Source: Guillardia theta CCMP2712
Lineage: Eukaryota > Cryptophyceae > Pyrenomonadales > Geminigeraceae
Length of the DNA: 45,556 nucleotides
Assembly (NCBI RefSeq): GCF_000315625.1
Contig: NW_005434543.1
Span: 74,757-120,312, forward strand
Direction of reading: 5' to 3'
The notes below the pieces were generated by a model, which was not told the origin of the DNA, made no database searches, and worked only from the letters and a program-made list of their open reading frames with translations. Shown here piece by piece: positions 31,952-39,778 of this stretch (the first letter of the stretch is position 1; each line of letters starts with the position of its first letter). The position numbers were made by a program, and so were the translations under genes.

Positions 31952-32821
31952 TCATGGAAGGAAGACATTGGTAATCATGATATCGACCTGTTCCCAAGGG
32001 CCTCCACCATTGATAACCTTCCCAATCACTCTCTGAAGGTCACCGGTGGCGATCTCTAAAATATTGCCCTGTGCGTCCTTCCTTGGCATCAAGGACTTCA
32101 TAAAGAAGACGTTATGCTTCCCCTGGTTGTACTGTTTGTAGGTCCCGTACATGTTCCTCCTTGCAACCGATTCCAATTCAGCCTCGCGCCTCGCGACAGG
32201 GTCTGAGTTGCCCAAATATCTCCTCCTTGCAACCCTCTCTACGGTACCGGGCCTGAGATGGGCTGTGTCCGGGTGCCTGTAACCTTCCACATCGAACATA
32301 ACCTCTTCGAAATCAAAGTACCACTGAACTAGATCACCCGTAAAGGCTGGGAAATTTCCATTGATGATCGTGACCATCCCACCGATCAGGGCGGATGCAA
32401 AGGTGTCACCACTCAAGTCCGATGCCCAGCCTGTCCCGACACTGATGCCCTGGAACCTGAGCTGTCTGGGGAATGGATATTGCGTATCCTCAGCGACAAT
32501 GTTATCAATCTCGATATTGTTGTAATAATCTAACAACTCCCTCTTATTCTCTTCTGTCACCTCCTGGCCAAGCGTCGTAATCACGTAGGGATAGCATACC
32601 TTCCTTGTCGTATTGTCTGTCCTGACCGAGCAGTTCATGACGATCTCATCTTTCTGCATAGCATAGAGATACTTTTGTTTCAAAATCTTTTCCATCGGCT
32701 CACCCTGCTCCCGGAAAAAGTCTTGATCCACCCTGCATGCCACAATGTGCTTTGCAGATGAATCAATCCTCGTGCCGGTTCTCTGGCCGATGCTCACGTT
32801 GTTGCTAAAGATGCTAGTCAT
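31952..32821 (-). CDS. Paralogue 2 of a tandem protein pair
   Basis: 289 residues from ATG 32821, with TATAAAAATA about 35 nt upstream of the ATG. It shares with the gene at 31873 the blocks GTRIDSSAKHIVACRV, MQKDEIV, YPYVITTLG, FQGISVGTGWAS, GGMVTIINGNF, FTGDLVQWYFDFE and GKVINGGGPWE-VDIMI. It has an extra Arg/Glu-rich stretch in the middle (residues about 200-235). The invariant TGD-QWYFDFE core is the best handle for a family search. Confidence 0.6.
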   Translation of the reverse strand: MTSIFSNNVSIGQRTGTRIDSSAKHIVACRVDQDFFREQGEPMEKILKQKYLYAMQKDEIVMNCSVRTDNTTRKVCYPYVITTLGQEVTEENKRELLDYYNNIEIDNIVAEDTQYPFPRQLRFQGISVGTGWASDLSGDTFASALIGGMVTIINGNFPAFTGDLVQWYFDFEEVMFDVEGYRHPDTAHLRPGTVERVARRRYLGNSDPVARREAELESVARRNMYGTYKQYNQGKHNVFFMKSLMPRKDAQGNILEIATGDLQRVIGKVINGGGPWEQVDIMITNVFLP

Positions 32822-32910
32822 GTGTTATAGTCTTATTCCTATTTTATTTTTATAGTAAGAAGGCCCTGTTAGTTTATATACATTCATAAGTGGTTCCAAT
32901 GTAATAAAGT

Positions 32911-33876
32911 CTAACACTTCTTTTTATTCTTGCTGTTATAGACTATCGCAGCGTCCTGTAACCTTCTACCCTTACACTTGTTGCATCTCCCCTTACAGCA
33001 CGGGCATGCACTCTTCTTGAGATCGATCGCAAACTTGGACGATGCATTGGCGAGTGAAGAGGGTAACTTGTAAATGTTGAGGAGTGTTGCATTCCCATAA
33101 ACAACGGTTGTGATGCTTGTCTTTTTGAAGTAATCTTTGTCGATGCCCAAGTTACTGATAATAGAATCCAAAGGATAGATCTTCAAGGCATCCATAGTGG
33201 TGTAACAACCGTAGGGCGCGCAGAAATGGACGTGGAGTTGGTAGACACTTGGAAGATAATGCACATATGCCATGATGTTATGAGCATTGTGCTGTGTAAC
33301 ACTCTGGATATAATCAATACAGGTCATCTTCATCTTCCTCAACATGGGTATGTGCCTAGCGTCCAGATCTCTCAATGTCCTCAACTTCCTATCCTTTACA
33401 ATACACAGCCAATTGTATACACTTCCATTGTTCATGGCGTGGGTATCGGGAAGGAATACAAACTCGTCTGTCTCTATGAGGACGGAGTCCTTCTCTCTCG
33501 TGCCATCCAATATCTCATAGATCCACTTGTTCTTGTTTGAATTTACTTGCGTTTCGATGTAGTCTTGCATTGGAGCCCCAAAAGCGATTGAAGGGGTACA
33601 GTTCACAACACACCTCTCATGATAGAATACAATATCCTTGAGTGCAATGTCTTCACTCCTAATTTTTGTTGTCTTGACATGTTGAGATTCGGATGATGTA
33701 TCTGATGAACTCTCGGATAAATTCACTGACGAACTTTCAGATGAATTATCGGATGAATCCAGATCGCTTACACTTATGCGACAGTCACTTGTGAATTTAA
33801 AGTTTTTGAACACATTATTCATGCCCATGTCCTTTGTCTTGAAATCAATTATATCCTTACTATGATGCATGATCAT
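32911..33876 (-). CDS. DcpS-like HIT-family mRNA cap scavenger
   Basis: The first ATG is 33876, giving 321 residues. An N-terminal Ser/Asp-rich stretch precedes a region matching the DcpS C-terminal domain: KWIYEILDG, then FVFLPD, NWLCIVKDRKLRTLRDL, HIPMLRKM and HYLPSVYQLHVHF. DcpS hydrolyses the m7G cap left after 3'-5' mRNA decay. The HIT triad here is Q213-x-H215-x-H217: the catalytic middle His and the third are kept, and the first His is Gln. The C-terminus has a C-x-CC-x3-C-x2-C cluster (C291-C301) that may bind zinc and is not usual for DcpS. The DcpS N-terminal swapped-dimer domain is short or divergent. Low GC and flanking genes place it in the element, not the host. It could alter cap pools or decay intermediates during infection (inference). 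Confidence 0.8.
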   Translation of the reverse strand: MIMHHSKDIIDFKTKDMGMNNVFKNFKFTSDCRISVSDLDSSDNSSESSSVNLSESSSDTSSESQHVKTTKIRSEDIALKDIVFYHERCVVNCTPSIAFGAPMQDYIETQVNSNKNKWIYEILDGTREKDSVLIETDEFVFLPDTHAMNNGSVYNWLCIVKDRKLRTLRDLDARHIPMLRKMKMTCIDYIQSVTQHNAHNIMAYVHYLPSVYQLHVHFCAPYGCYTTMDALKIYPLDSIISNLGIDKDYFKKTSITTVVYGNATLLNIYKLPSSLANASSKFAIDLKKSACPCCKGRCNKCKGRRLQDAAIVYNSKNKKKC

Positions 33877-33958
33877 GAATTTATTTGAAATTTCCTTACA
33901 GAAGGTTCTAAAAACCAAAGCTCCCTATATACCCGACTACAGGTATCTATATGACTTT

Positions 33959-34609
33959 TCACTGATCACCACTTCTCTCATCATTTTTTTCTTCATCTCC
34001 AGTCCTAACCTCATCACCGTTCTCATCTCGCATGGCCATAGCAAGGAGATCATCGGAATCATCCAACCCAATCTCACGATAATGGAGCTCGTTGTCATAC
34101 TTTAGGAGCTTGGACTGGGCAAGGATGAGCTGAGCTCTGTTGACCTGGATCTTGTGGCTAAGGTCCTTTCTCCTAAGCTTCAGAGCATCAGTCTCCACCT
34201 TCCTAAAGGGTCTCTTGGGCTTCGGTGCCTTCTTTGGCTTTGGATCCTTGGGCTTCTTCTCTTGTGTCTCAGTCTGGGACTCCTTTTTGGCCTTCTTTGT
34301 TTCTCTCTCCTCGGTCGAATCCTCCTTGCTATTTTTTGATTTCTTGTTCGCAGTAGCAGCCCCCTTACTTGAACCCTTCTCTTGCTTCGCTTTTGCTTTG
34401 CTCTTTGCTTCGCTCTTTGCTTCGCTCTTTGCTGCTTCACCCTTCGCTTCACCCTTCGCTTCGCTCTTTGCTCCCCCCTTGTTTTTTGGCTTCTTCTCTT
34501 TCGAGATTTGCTTGGATTTGATTTCCTCCTCGGTCTCTTCAACTTCTTCTTCCTCCTCCTCCACTTCTTCATCCATCCCCTCCATCAAGTCACGAATACG
34601 GTTATCCAT
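33959..34609 (-). CDS. Highly charged Lys/Glu/Ala repeat protein
   Basis: The first ATG is 34609 (MDNRIRDL), giving 216 residues. An acidic EEVEEEEEEVEET segment is followed by KSEAKGEAKGEA-type repeats, then KKPKDPKPKKAPKPKRPFRK, a short helix (RRKDLSHKIQVNRAQLILAQSKLLKYD) and an acidic tail. It resembles histone-H1-like or virion core DNA-condensing proteins in composition only. It is divergent from the protease candidate at 34656, with 46 nt between starts. Confidence 0.55.
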   Translation of the reverse strand: MDNRIRDLMEGMDEEVEEEEEEVEETEEEIKSKQISKEKKPKNKGGAKSEAKGEAKGEAAKSEAKSEAKSKAKAKQEKGSSKGAATANKKSKNSKEDSTEERETKKAKKESQTETQEKKPKDPKPKKAPKPKRPFRKVETDALKLRRKDLSHKIQVNRAQLILAQSKLLKYDNELHYREIGLDDSDDLLAMAMRDENGDEVRTGDEEKNDERSGDQ

Positions 34610-34655
34610 ACTGTCCTCTTGATTCAAGATAGAGCTTGTTGCTGAAATTCCTGCA

Positions 34656-35651
34656 ATGGAAATCGATCAATGCAAGAAGATGGACATAATATGGGACTGC
34701 ATGGGTTGGATACAAATGAATGTCGAATGGGGTAGGGTGGTACCGATCATATCGTCGTTTGCAGTTGCAGTCCTAGTGAGACTCTCAATATATTATGTCG
34801 AAAGAATCAAAAAAATGGGTTTAAAAACAGCCTTTCGAACAGGTTTGAACGGATGGTTGTATCCAAAAAAAAAGAACCCTGCCCATGATGTCAAAATCAA
34901 CCCTTATTTTTTAATATTGAAAAAAAGGAGAGAGATGAAATTACCCTTACAGAAGAGCAACTATGTATTTCAGTTCATGGTTGAGATGGATCGGTTGAAA
35001 CAAAAAGAACGCATCATGAAGGAACTATACAATATAGATGAAGAGAAGGAAAATAATAAGGATTGCATAATCCAAGATGAGCAATTCTACGAATCACAGC
35101 TATTGTACGAGAATGGTGCATTCATGTGCACGCCTGCATGCCTCCTCTTCTCTACAGCAGTAGTAGGAATGGATGTGTGTTCATGCCCACCGACCAAAAG
35201 CCAGATGAACTGCATCATGACATCGGCATCAAAAATCCAATCATTACTTCTGTCCAAGGACGATAGAAATCACATGTTCTCCATCCGTGACGTCATCAAC
35301 CACGTCAAGATACCCGATACCTATCAGAGGGTGGAGATCGTGGGATCTATAGCTAGGTTGCCAGAAGACTTCATCACAAACTTCGAGGACGACAACGAGC
35401 GACGACAATGCATCATGGATCTGCATGGAGCCGTTATGGCACTTAGGAACAACACGGCACTCGTCATAACACTGAAAAGAAACGCGCACACAGTGGCACT
35501 CTACAGAAAATCGGCAAAGAAACACTATTACTTCGATCCACTCATTGCGACAGTGAAGGATGTTGGTGATTCAAGCATGGCACTGTTTGAGGTGTTCAAG
35601 ATCGCCAGGATGGCAGAGGAATTCACTGGCCTTATCATATCAAAAGAATAA
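34656..35651 (+). CDS. Membrane-anchored papain-like protease candidate
   Basis: 331 residues from ATG 34656. A hydrophobic segment (about residues 28-46) is followed by a basic linker and then the candidate domain: GAFMCTPACLLFS (C158/C162), AHTVALYR (H278) and HYYFDPL (D294). The Cys, His, Asp order and the HTVALY/YYFDP strands fit papain-fold or transglutaminase-like peptidases. They do not fit the adenovirus-type protease of Polintons, which has His first. Residues beyond these motifs are not diagnostic. It could process virion proteins or act as a deubiquitinase; neither is shown. Confidence 0.5.
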   Translation: MEIDQCKKMDIIWDCMGWIQMNVEWGRVVPIISSFAVAVLVRLSIYYVERIKKMGLKTAFRTGLNGWLYPKKKNPAHDVKINPYFLILKKRREMKLPLQKSNYVFQFMVEMDRLKQKERIMKELYNIDEEKENNKDCIIQDEQFYESQLLYENGAFMCTPACLLFSTAVVGMDVCSCPPTKSQMNCIMTSASKIQSLLLSKDDRNHMFSIRDVINHVKIPDTYQRVEIVGSIARLPEDFITNFEDDNERRQCIMDLHGAVMALRNNTALVITLKRNAHTVALYRKSAKKHYYFDPLIATVKDVGDSSMALFEVFKIARMAEEFTGLIISKE

Positions 35652-35657
35652 CAACGA

Positions 35658-35677
35658 TTTATTCACATCTTAATAAA
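35658..35677. terminator. Paired TTTATT/AATAAA between convergent genes
   Basis: TTTATT (35658-35663, AATAAA on the minus strand) and AATAAA (35672-35677) flank an 8-nt spacer exactly between the stops of the plus-strand gene (35651) and the minus-strand gene (35670). It could be a compact bidirectional poly(A) signal. Confidence 0.4.
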
Positions 35678-37079
35678 CAATGAAACAATGAGATTTCAAA
35701 CTCCATACATTCCCAAGCCCAAGATCAAGTTCCTTCTGAAGGTAACTAGAAGCATTGGCATCCCCAACCTTGTGGCTGAAGTTGAACTTCATATCATACT
35801 TTGAGTTGATGCTCCCAATCTCATAATTCCCCCTAGAGATGTTCTTGAACATGTCACCCTCGATACACTTGATCTTCTGTGACATTGTCTGCAACGCCTT
35901 GTCAATGAAACGGTTGGAAAGCTTCCGCTCCTCTTCCGTCATCTCGGTCTCCAACGCCTTCTGATACTCCCTGAGCAACGATGCGCTCTTGATCCACTTA
36001 CCCTTCTGCTGAGCGGTGAGCTTCTTCGCAGATTCCGTCATCTTGCTGTCCGGTCTCATCTTCAAGACACCCTTATAGACCTGGGACCGGATGTGTGTAT
36101 TGCAAACATCTCCAAGCGCCTCGACCACCTTGGGGGCATGCATCCTGACCAACTCATAACGGAAGCTGCCATGGAGCTTGTGGAACATTTCAGTAGGAAC
36201 GCTCAAAAAGACAGAATAAAGGTTGCTATCGTCTTCCACATCTTTCTTTGATGATGCACCGGCAAGGTTGCCCATATCTACAGAGATCACCGCGAGTGAA
36301 TGGTTGGGCTCGGGGCTGTAAGGCAAATAAAGGTTATCAATCACATAAGTGTCACCCTTCGAGTTCTTTGCGATCATCTTATGCCTTACAAGGTCGATCC
36401 CCTTCTTCCCAAGCGAACGGCTCCACGACTTGACGTTCTCAATGTGCTGTGACCAATCGAGTTCGGTGCTAGTGCTCATCTTGGCGATTGCCTTGGCACT
36501 GAGACGGTAGGTTCCATATTGGCTCTTGACATCCCAATCCTTACCCTCACCATTCTTGCTCGTAGCCAATGAATACAGCTTTGTGAACATGGCGCCAGAG
36601 ATCAAGGTCTCTGGGATCTTGCTCTCGATGTTGACTTCACCCTCGTTTTGAAGGTTGCTGCCCATCTTATTCTTGCCCGACTTTGACCAATCTTCCTTGA
36701 TCTTGGAGATATGGTCGATGACGGCGTTCTTGAGCTCGTCGAGAGTGTCAAACAATGAATTGTATGGCGTCATGATCTGCTTCAGGTGCTGCTTGTCGCA
36801 TGACAGTGACTTTCCACTTGGTGGTGGAAGGGACACCTTCATCTCATTGGACGAGATCATCTTCAAGGGAGTAAGGTTACCATTGCTACCCCCAGAATGC
36901 ACGGTAGATTTGATCAATGTGTGCAGATCTTTGGCCTCGATGATGTTGAAATCATGACCCGTTCCACTCTCAATTACATGGTTCACAGTCTCACAGATGG
37001 ATGAGTTCTCAAAGTTCTTGAAGTTTTTATGGATGCTGTCAGTGGCAAACGTTCCAGATGACTGTAGGATGTAGGACAT
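35670..37079 (-). CDS. Unknown 469-residue protein
   Basis: The first ATG in frame is 37079 (MSYILQSSGTF); the upstream extension to 37163 lacks an ATG. The protein is soluble and mixed alpha/beta, with a central region of regular strands (DTYVIDNLYLPYSPEPNHS, LAVISVDMGNL, VFLSVPTEMFHKL) and a Lys-rich helical part afterwards. No cysteine or catalytic cluster stands out. I recognise no family. By size it is one of the possible capsid-type candidates, without positive evidence. Confidence 0.55.
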   Translation of the reverse strand: MSYILQSSGTFATDSIHKNFKNFENSSICETVNHVIESGTGHDFNIIEAKDLHTLIKSTVHSGGSNGNLTPLKMISSNEMKVSLPPPSGKSLSCDKQHLKQIMTPYNSLFDTLDELKNAVIDHISKIKEDWSKSGKNKMGSNLQNEGEVNIESKIPETLISGAMFTKLYSLATSKNGEGKDWDVKSQYGTYRLSAKAIAKMSTSTELDWSQHIENVKSWSRSLGKKGIDLVRHKMIAKNSKGDTYVIDNLYLPYSPEPNHSLAVISVDMGNLAGASSKKDVEDDSNLYSVFLSVPTEMFHKLHGSFRYELVRMHAPKVVEALGDVCNTHIRSQVYKGVLKMRPDSKMTESAKKLTAQQKGKWIKSASLLREYQKALETEMTEEERKLSNRFIDKALQTMSQKIKCIEGDMFKNISRGNYEIGSINSKYDMKFNFSHKVGDANASSYLQKELDLGLGNVWSLKSHCFIVY

Positions 37080-37180
37080 TCTCTTTCTACTATTGTTCGA
37101 TAATTCTTTCACGCCTAGTGTTTGTATACAAAAAAGGATGTTGGTACAGGGACTGCATGTCAATCATGTTAAATACTTTA

Positions 37181-37927
37181 TTAACTTGCAAGGCGCATAA
37201 GGGTTGCCAGCGAAACGATCATAAATGTAAAGCTTGCAAACGCAAGATAGATTGAGCCCCAATCCTTCTTCAGAGCCAAAACCACAGGCCTGACAGTCAT
37301 ATCTCTAACCAATGTGTCAGCACTCAATACACTCCCATTGCTTTGCATGATATACTCTTGAACACCATCTCTGATCAGGTTTGTAAGCCTGAGCATGTCG
37401 AACCTATCGGATTCGATCATCAACACAACCTCCAATGCAATCACATCGATCCCAACCGCGCCAGACCCACCTATGTTGTAGCCTTCAAACCAAGTTGTGT
37501 TGGGGAGTCCATAATCATTCAAGTTGTTGCTACTGAAAACTCCCGTCTGCTGCATCCAGCTCGGCAAATTGTACTGGCTAAGGTTGCTGTGAAGGTTGAC
37601 GGCAGGGTTGATTTTCATCCGCATTGCCTTTTCATACAACCCCCTAAGACTCTGAATATAGATCCTCCACTCCTCGGCATGTTGCTGATTGTGGAACTCT
37701 GTCAACGCAACGACGCGATATTCACGAAATGGCCCAAGGACCTTATGGAACGCACCTTCTAGTCGCTCCGATACCTTGGTATCCAACCATTTACCCATAC
37801 TAGGAATAGTCATGTCCCAATCCTTTGGATAGCGATCATAGACCCCGGCATCTTGCATTGTAAGATTGCGATCTACAAACAGATAAAGACTGAGCCCCAC
37901 CACCATACCAAAATCAAAAGGGATCAT
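37181..37927 (-). CDS. Unknown protein with terminal membrane segments
   Basis: 248 residues from ATG 37927. A short hydrophobic N-terminus (FGMVVGLSLYLFV) and a strong C-terminal helix (SIYLAFASFTFMIVSLATLMRL) bracket a globular middle with N-x-S/T sites and an arginine-rich helix (FREYRVVALTEF). It is the rightmost gene of the element. Function unknown. Confidence 0.55.
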   Translation of the reverse strand: MIPFDFGMVVGLSLYLFVDRNLTMQDAGVYDRYPKDWDMTIPSMGKWLDTKVSERLEGAFHKVLGPFREYRVVALTEFHNQQHAEEWRIYIQSLRGLYEKAMRMKINPAVNLHSNLSQYNLPSWMQQTGVFSSNNLNDYGLPNTTWFEGYNIGGSGAVGIDVIALEVVLMIESDRFDMLRLTNLIRDGVQEYIMQSNGSVLSADTLVRDMTVRPVVLALKKDWGSIYLAFASFTFMIVSLATLMRLAS

Positions 37928-37960
37928 ACACTTAGAACGTGACCGTTTTTTTAAGGAGCC

Positions 37961-37974
37961 AAATCTCGAGATTT
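37961..37974. other. 14-bp perfect palindrome just outside the last element gene
   Basis: AAATCTCGAGATTT reads the same on both strands and lies 34 nt beyond the rightmost ORF's start. It may be a regulatory site or part of the element's end. A matching site at the left edge was not found. Confidence 0.35.
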
Positions 37975-38239
37975 CGAACCCACGAAAGCAGACTTTTGTC
38001 GGGATATAGAGGAACTTTGTCAGGGCCGGCAGGAACTATCGGGGGGCTACCGGGTATGACTGAGAAAGGTTACACCCGACAATCGTCATGGGACACCGGG
38101 CGGTACCGATCATGTTGTGGTACTAGAAAGTGATAACTGAAAATATAGCTCAACCATGGGTTTCAGTGGGTGATTATTATTATTAGCTAACCGACACAAA
38201 ACATAAAAATTTCAAAAATTCTAAGATTTCGGAATAGTC

Positions 38240-38830
38240 ACGAAGTCACGGATCCGACCGTCGGATCCGTCGGATCGGCCCATGATCGGATGGCCACGGT
38301 CCCCGGGCCCGGCACCGCGGCACCGTCGCCGTGACTGCACCTCAGTGATCCGATGATCAGTGATGCCACCCGGGTTCCGGCAGTTGAACGCCGGGCCGGG
38401 CGGCCCGACGGGCACTGGGCAAGTTACAGAGTCAGGGACCTGGACTCTTTTTCTTAAACTTACTCAAAGTTAAGTTAAAAATCAGTACGAGGACAATCAG
38501 GAGAGTCGAGGAGGCTTGACCCTGACACTGTCGCACAGGCCAAACGGCGAGCCTCGGAGAAGAGCTGAGCAAAGACAGCGAGAACCAAACCCAATCCTTC
38601 CAACTGCTGTCGGGTGACGGTCCCCCAACTGGCAAACTTAACTTACTGAGTGAGGACCCGGTCACACGGTGCTCAAAGCCAGTGCAGGCCGGGCGCGCCC
38701 GCCCAGGCTCGCCCGAACCGTCCCCCGGGCCGGGCGCCCCGGCCGGGCGGCCGCGGGCGACCCGGCGGGGCCCTCCCGGCGCACTGCGGCACTAGGCTAC
38801 GGGCGAGTCTCAGTCTGAGGAGCTTATAAA
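38240..38830. promoter_or_regulatory. GC/CpG-rich island 5' of a plus-strand gene
   Basis: Blocks such as GGGCCGGGCGGCC and CCGGGCCGGGCGCCCC alternate with AT-richer text. Contains ACTCAAAGTTAAG (38462), shared with the island near 2580, and ACTGAGTGAGGACCCGG. It ends about 480 nt before the start at 39308. Confidence 0.35.
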
Positions 38831-39307
38831 AAGGGCTTACAGGCTTCCTAGGCTAGTAGACTACTGGCATTTTTTTTACCTGGGAACTGCACTGCTAGAG
38901 TACCTCCTGCGCCATGGCTCCTCGGGGAGCGTGAGGAGAGATGAGAGTCGGGAGTGCGGGAAGGGTTGGGTCCGGGTGAGAGGAGAGACAAGCAGAAGTG
39001 AAGGCGGGAGCAGAATGCAGAGAAGAGAGGGAGGAAGGCTGAGAGAAGGTTCTGACCAACATGGGAAGGGAGACTGTGGCTGAACCGCAACGGGAGGAGG
39101 CTCTGCAGGAAAAATAGAGCAGGGGACAAGTGTCTCAAGAGCGATGGGTAAAGGATGTGCAAGCTTCTATCCGCCGTCATGCAGAGCTCAGAGTTCACGG
39201 GCGCATCCAGCCAAAGGTTTTCACAGTTTCGATGCCTTGCTGATAGTTTGTCTTTAGGGTTAGCTGCGACCTGCTACCATCGCAGGGGTTTGGCTGATCG
39301 GACAACG

Positions 39308-39734
39308 ATGATTGAGTGGATTGTGAGTTATGCTTGTTCTCTGTGAAGGAACTTCTCAAATCTCCTGGTTGACATCTGTCAAATCTCTTCCTGAAGCTTT
39401 TCTTGTACAGGTCATCGGTACACTCTGTGTCCTTCCAACGTATCTCCTCATGAGCGAAGGCAGCGGCACGGCGCCATGTCAGGAAGCGCGCAAGGAGCGC
39501 CTGGAGGTGAGCATGAAGCTTTTGTTCCCCTGGTGACACGGAGGCAGTCGGCAAACGCAGCAGACTACACCATCAGCTCCCGCATGGAGGTTTAACGGAC
39601 AGGTGGGATCGCAGCTGGGTGTGGGGGGTCCTGCTAGATGTGTGCATCAGTGTAGGTGGCTGACATTTGATCGCTCTGAAATGAGTGCTGTCCAGCCAAG
39701 TAAAATTTACTGTTCGATCAATAATACTAAATAA
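39308..39734 (+). CDS. Possible small membrane protein, three exons
   Basis: Exons 39308-39322, 39411-39506 and 39561-39734 join in phase with good sites (GTGAGT/TTGTACAG; GTGAGC/AACGCAG). The start MIEWI|VIGTLCVLPTYLLM is a short tail plus one membrane helix, followed by a charged segment. The third exon is the weakest part: an alternative acceptor at 39576 gives a different shorter end. It is convergent with the ATP synthase e-like gene, 44 nt apart. No family recognised. A minus-strand frame over exon 2 is also open, so strand is not certain. Confidence 0.3.
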
Positions 39735-39778
39735 TTTCAAAGATGAGATTTCAGAGCAACCAAGTTTGTCCTTGCGCT

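Larger units (their letters stand above)
21060..37950. mobile_element. Integrated virus-like DNA element of unassigned family
   Basis: About 16.9 kb with lower GC than its surroundings. It contains 19 close-packed ORFs switching strand in blocks, mostly uninterrupted, and none of the trinucleotide arrays seen in host introns. Gene ends meet tail to tail within a few nucleotides, with TTTATT/AATAAA pairs or small hairpins between them. Contents: DcpS-like HIT protein, DEDDy exonuclease, papain-like protease candidate, several membrane or signal-peptide proteins, paralogous pair, basic low-complexity protein. This style matches dsDNA viruses and Polinton-like elements known to insert in protist genomes. 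No capsid, ATPase, polymerase or integrase was recognised and no terminal repeat was found, so borders are approximate and the family is inference. Confidence 0.65.
37951..39307. other. Right-hand border and intergenic DNA with GC island
   Basis: From 37951 to about 38220 the sequence is mixed and non-coding, beginning with a 14-bp palindrome at 37961-37974. A GC island (38240-38830) and purine-rich DNA follow, up to the small gene at 39308. No gene supported. Open frames near 38848-39198 are not convincing. Confidence 0.45.

Noticed and set aside
31952-32821. Double-jelly-roll major capsid protein
   Set aside because: Considered because of size and duplication, but length (about 290 residues) and motifs do not match that fold by eye.
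33959-34645. Phe-rich plus-strand ORF opposite the charged protein
   Set aside because: It is the complement of Lys/Glu-rich codons, a common shadow artefact.
21060-37950. Terminal inverted repeats of a Polinton-type element
   Set aside because: No inverted match was found between 19.7-21.1 kb and 37.9-38.9 kb by reading. A dot plot would settle it.
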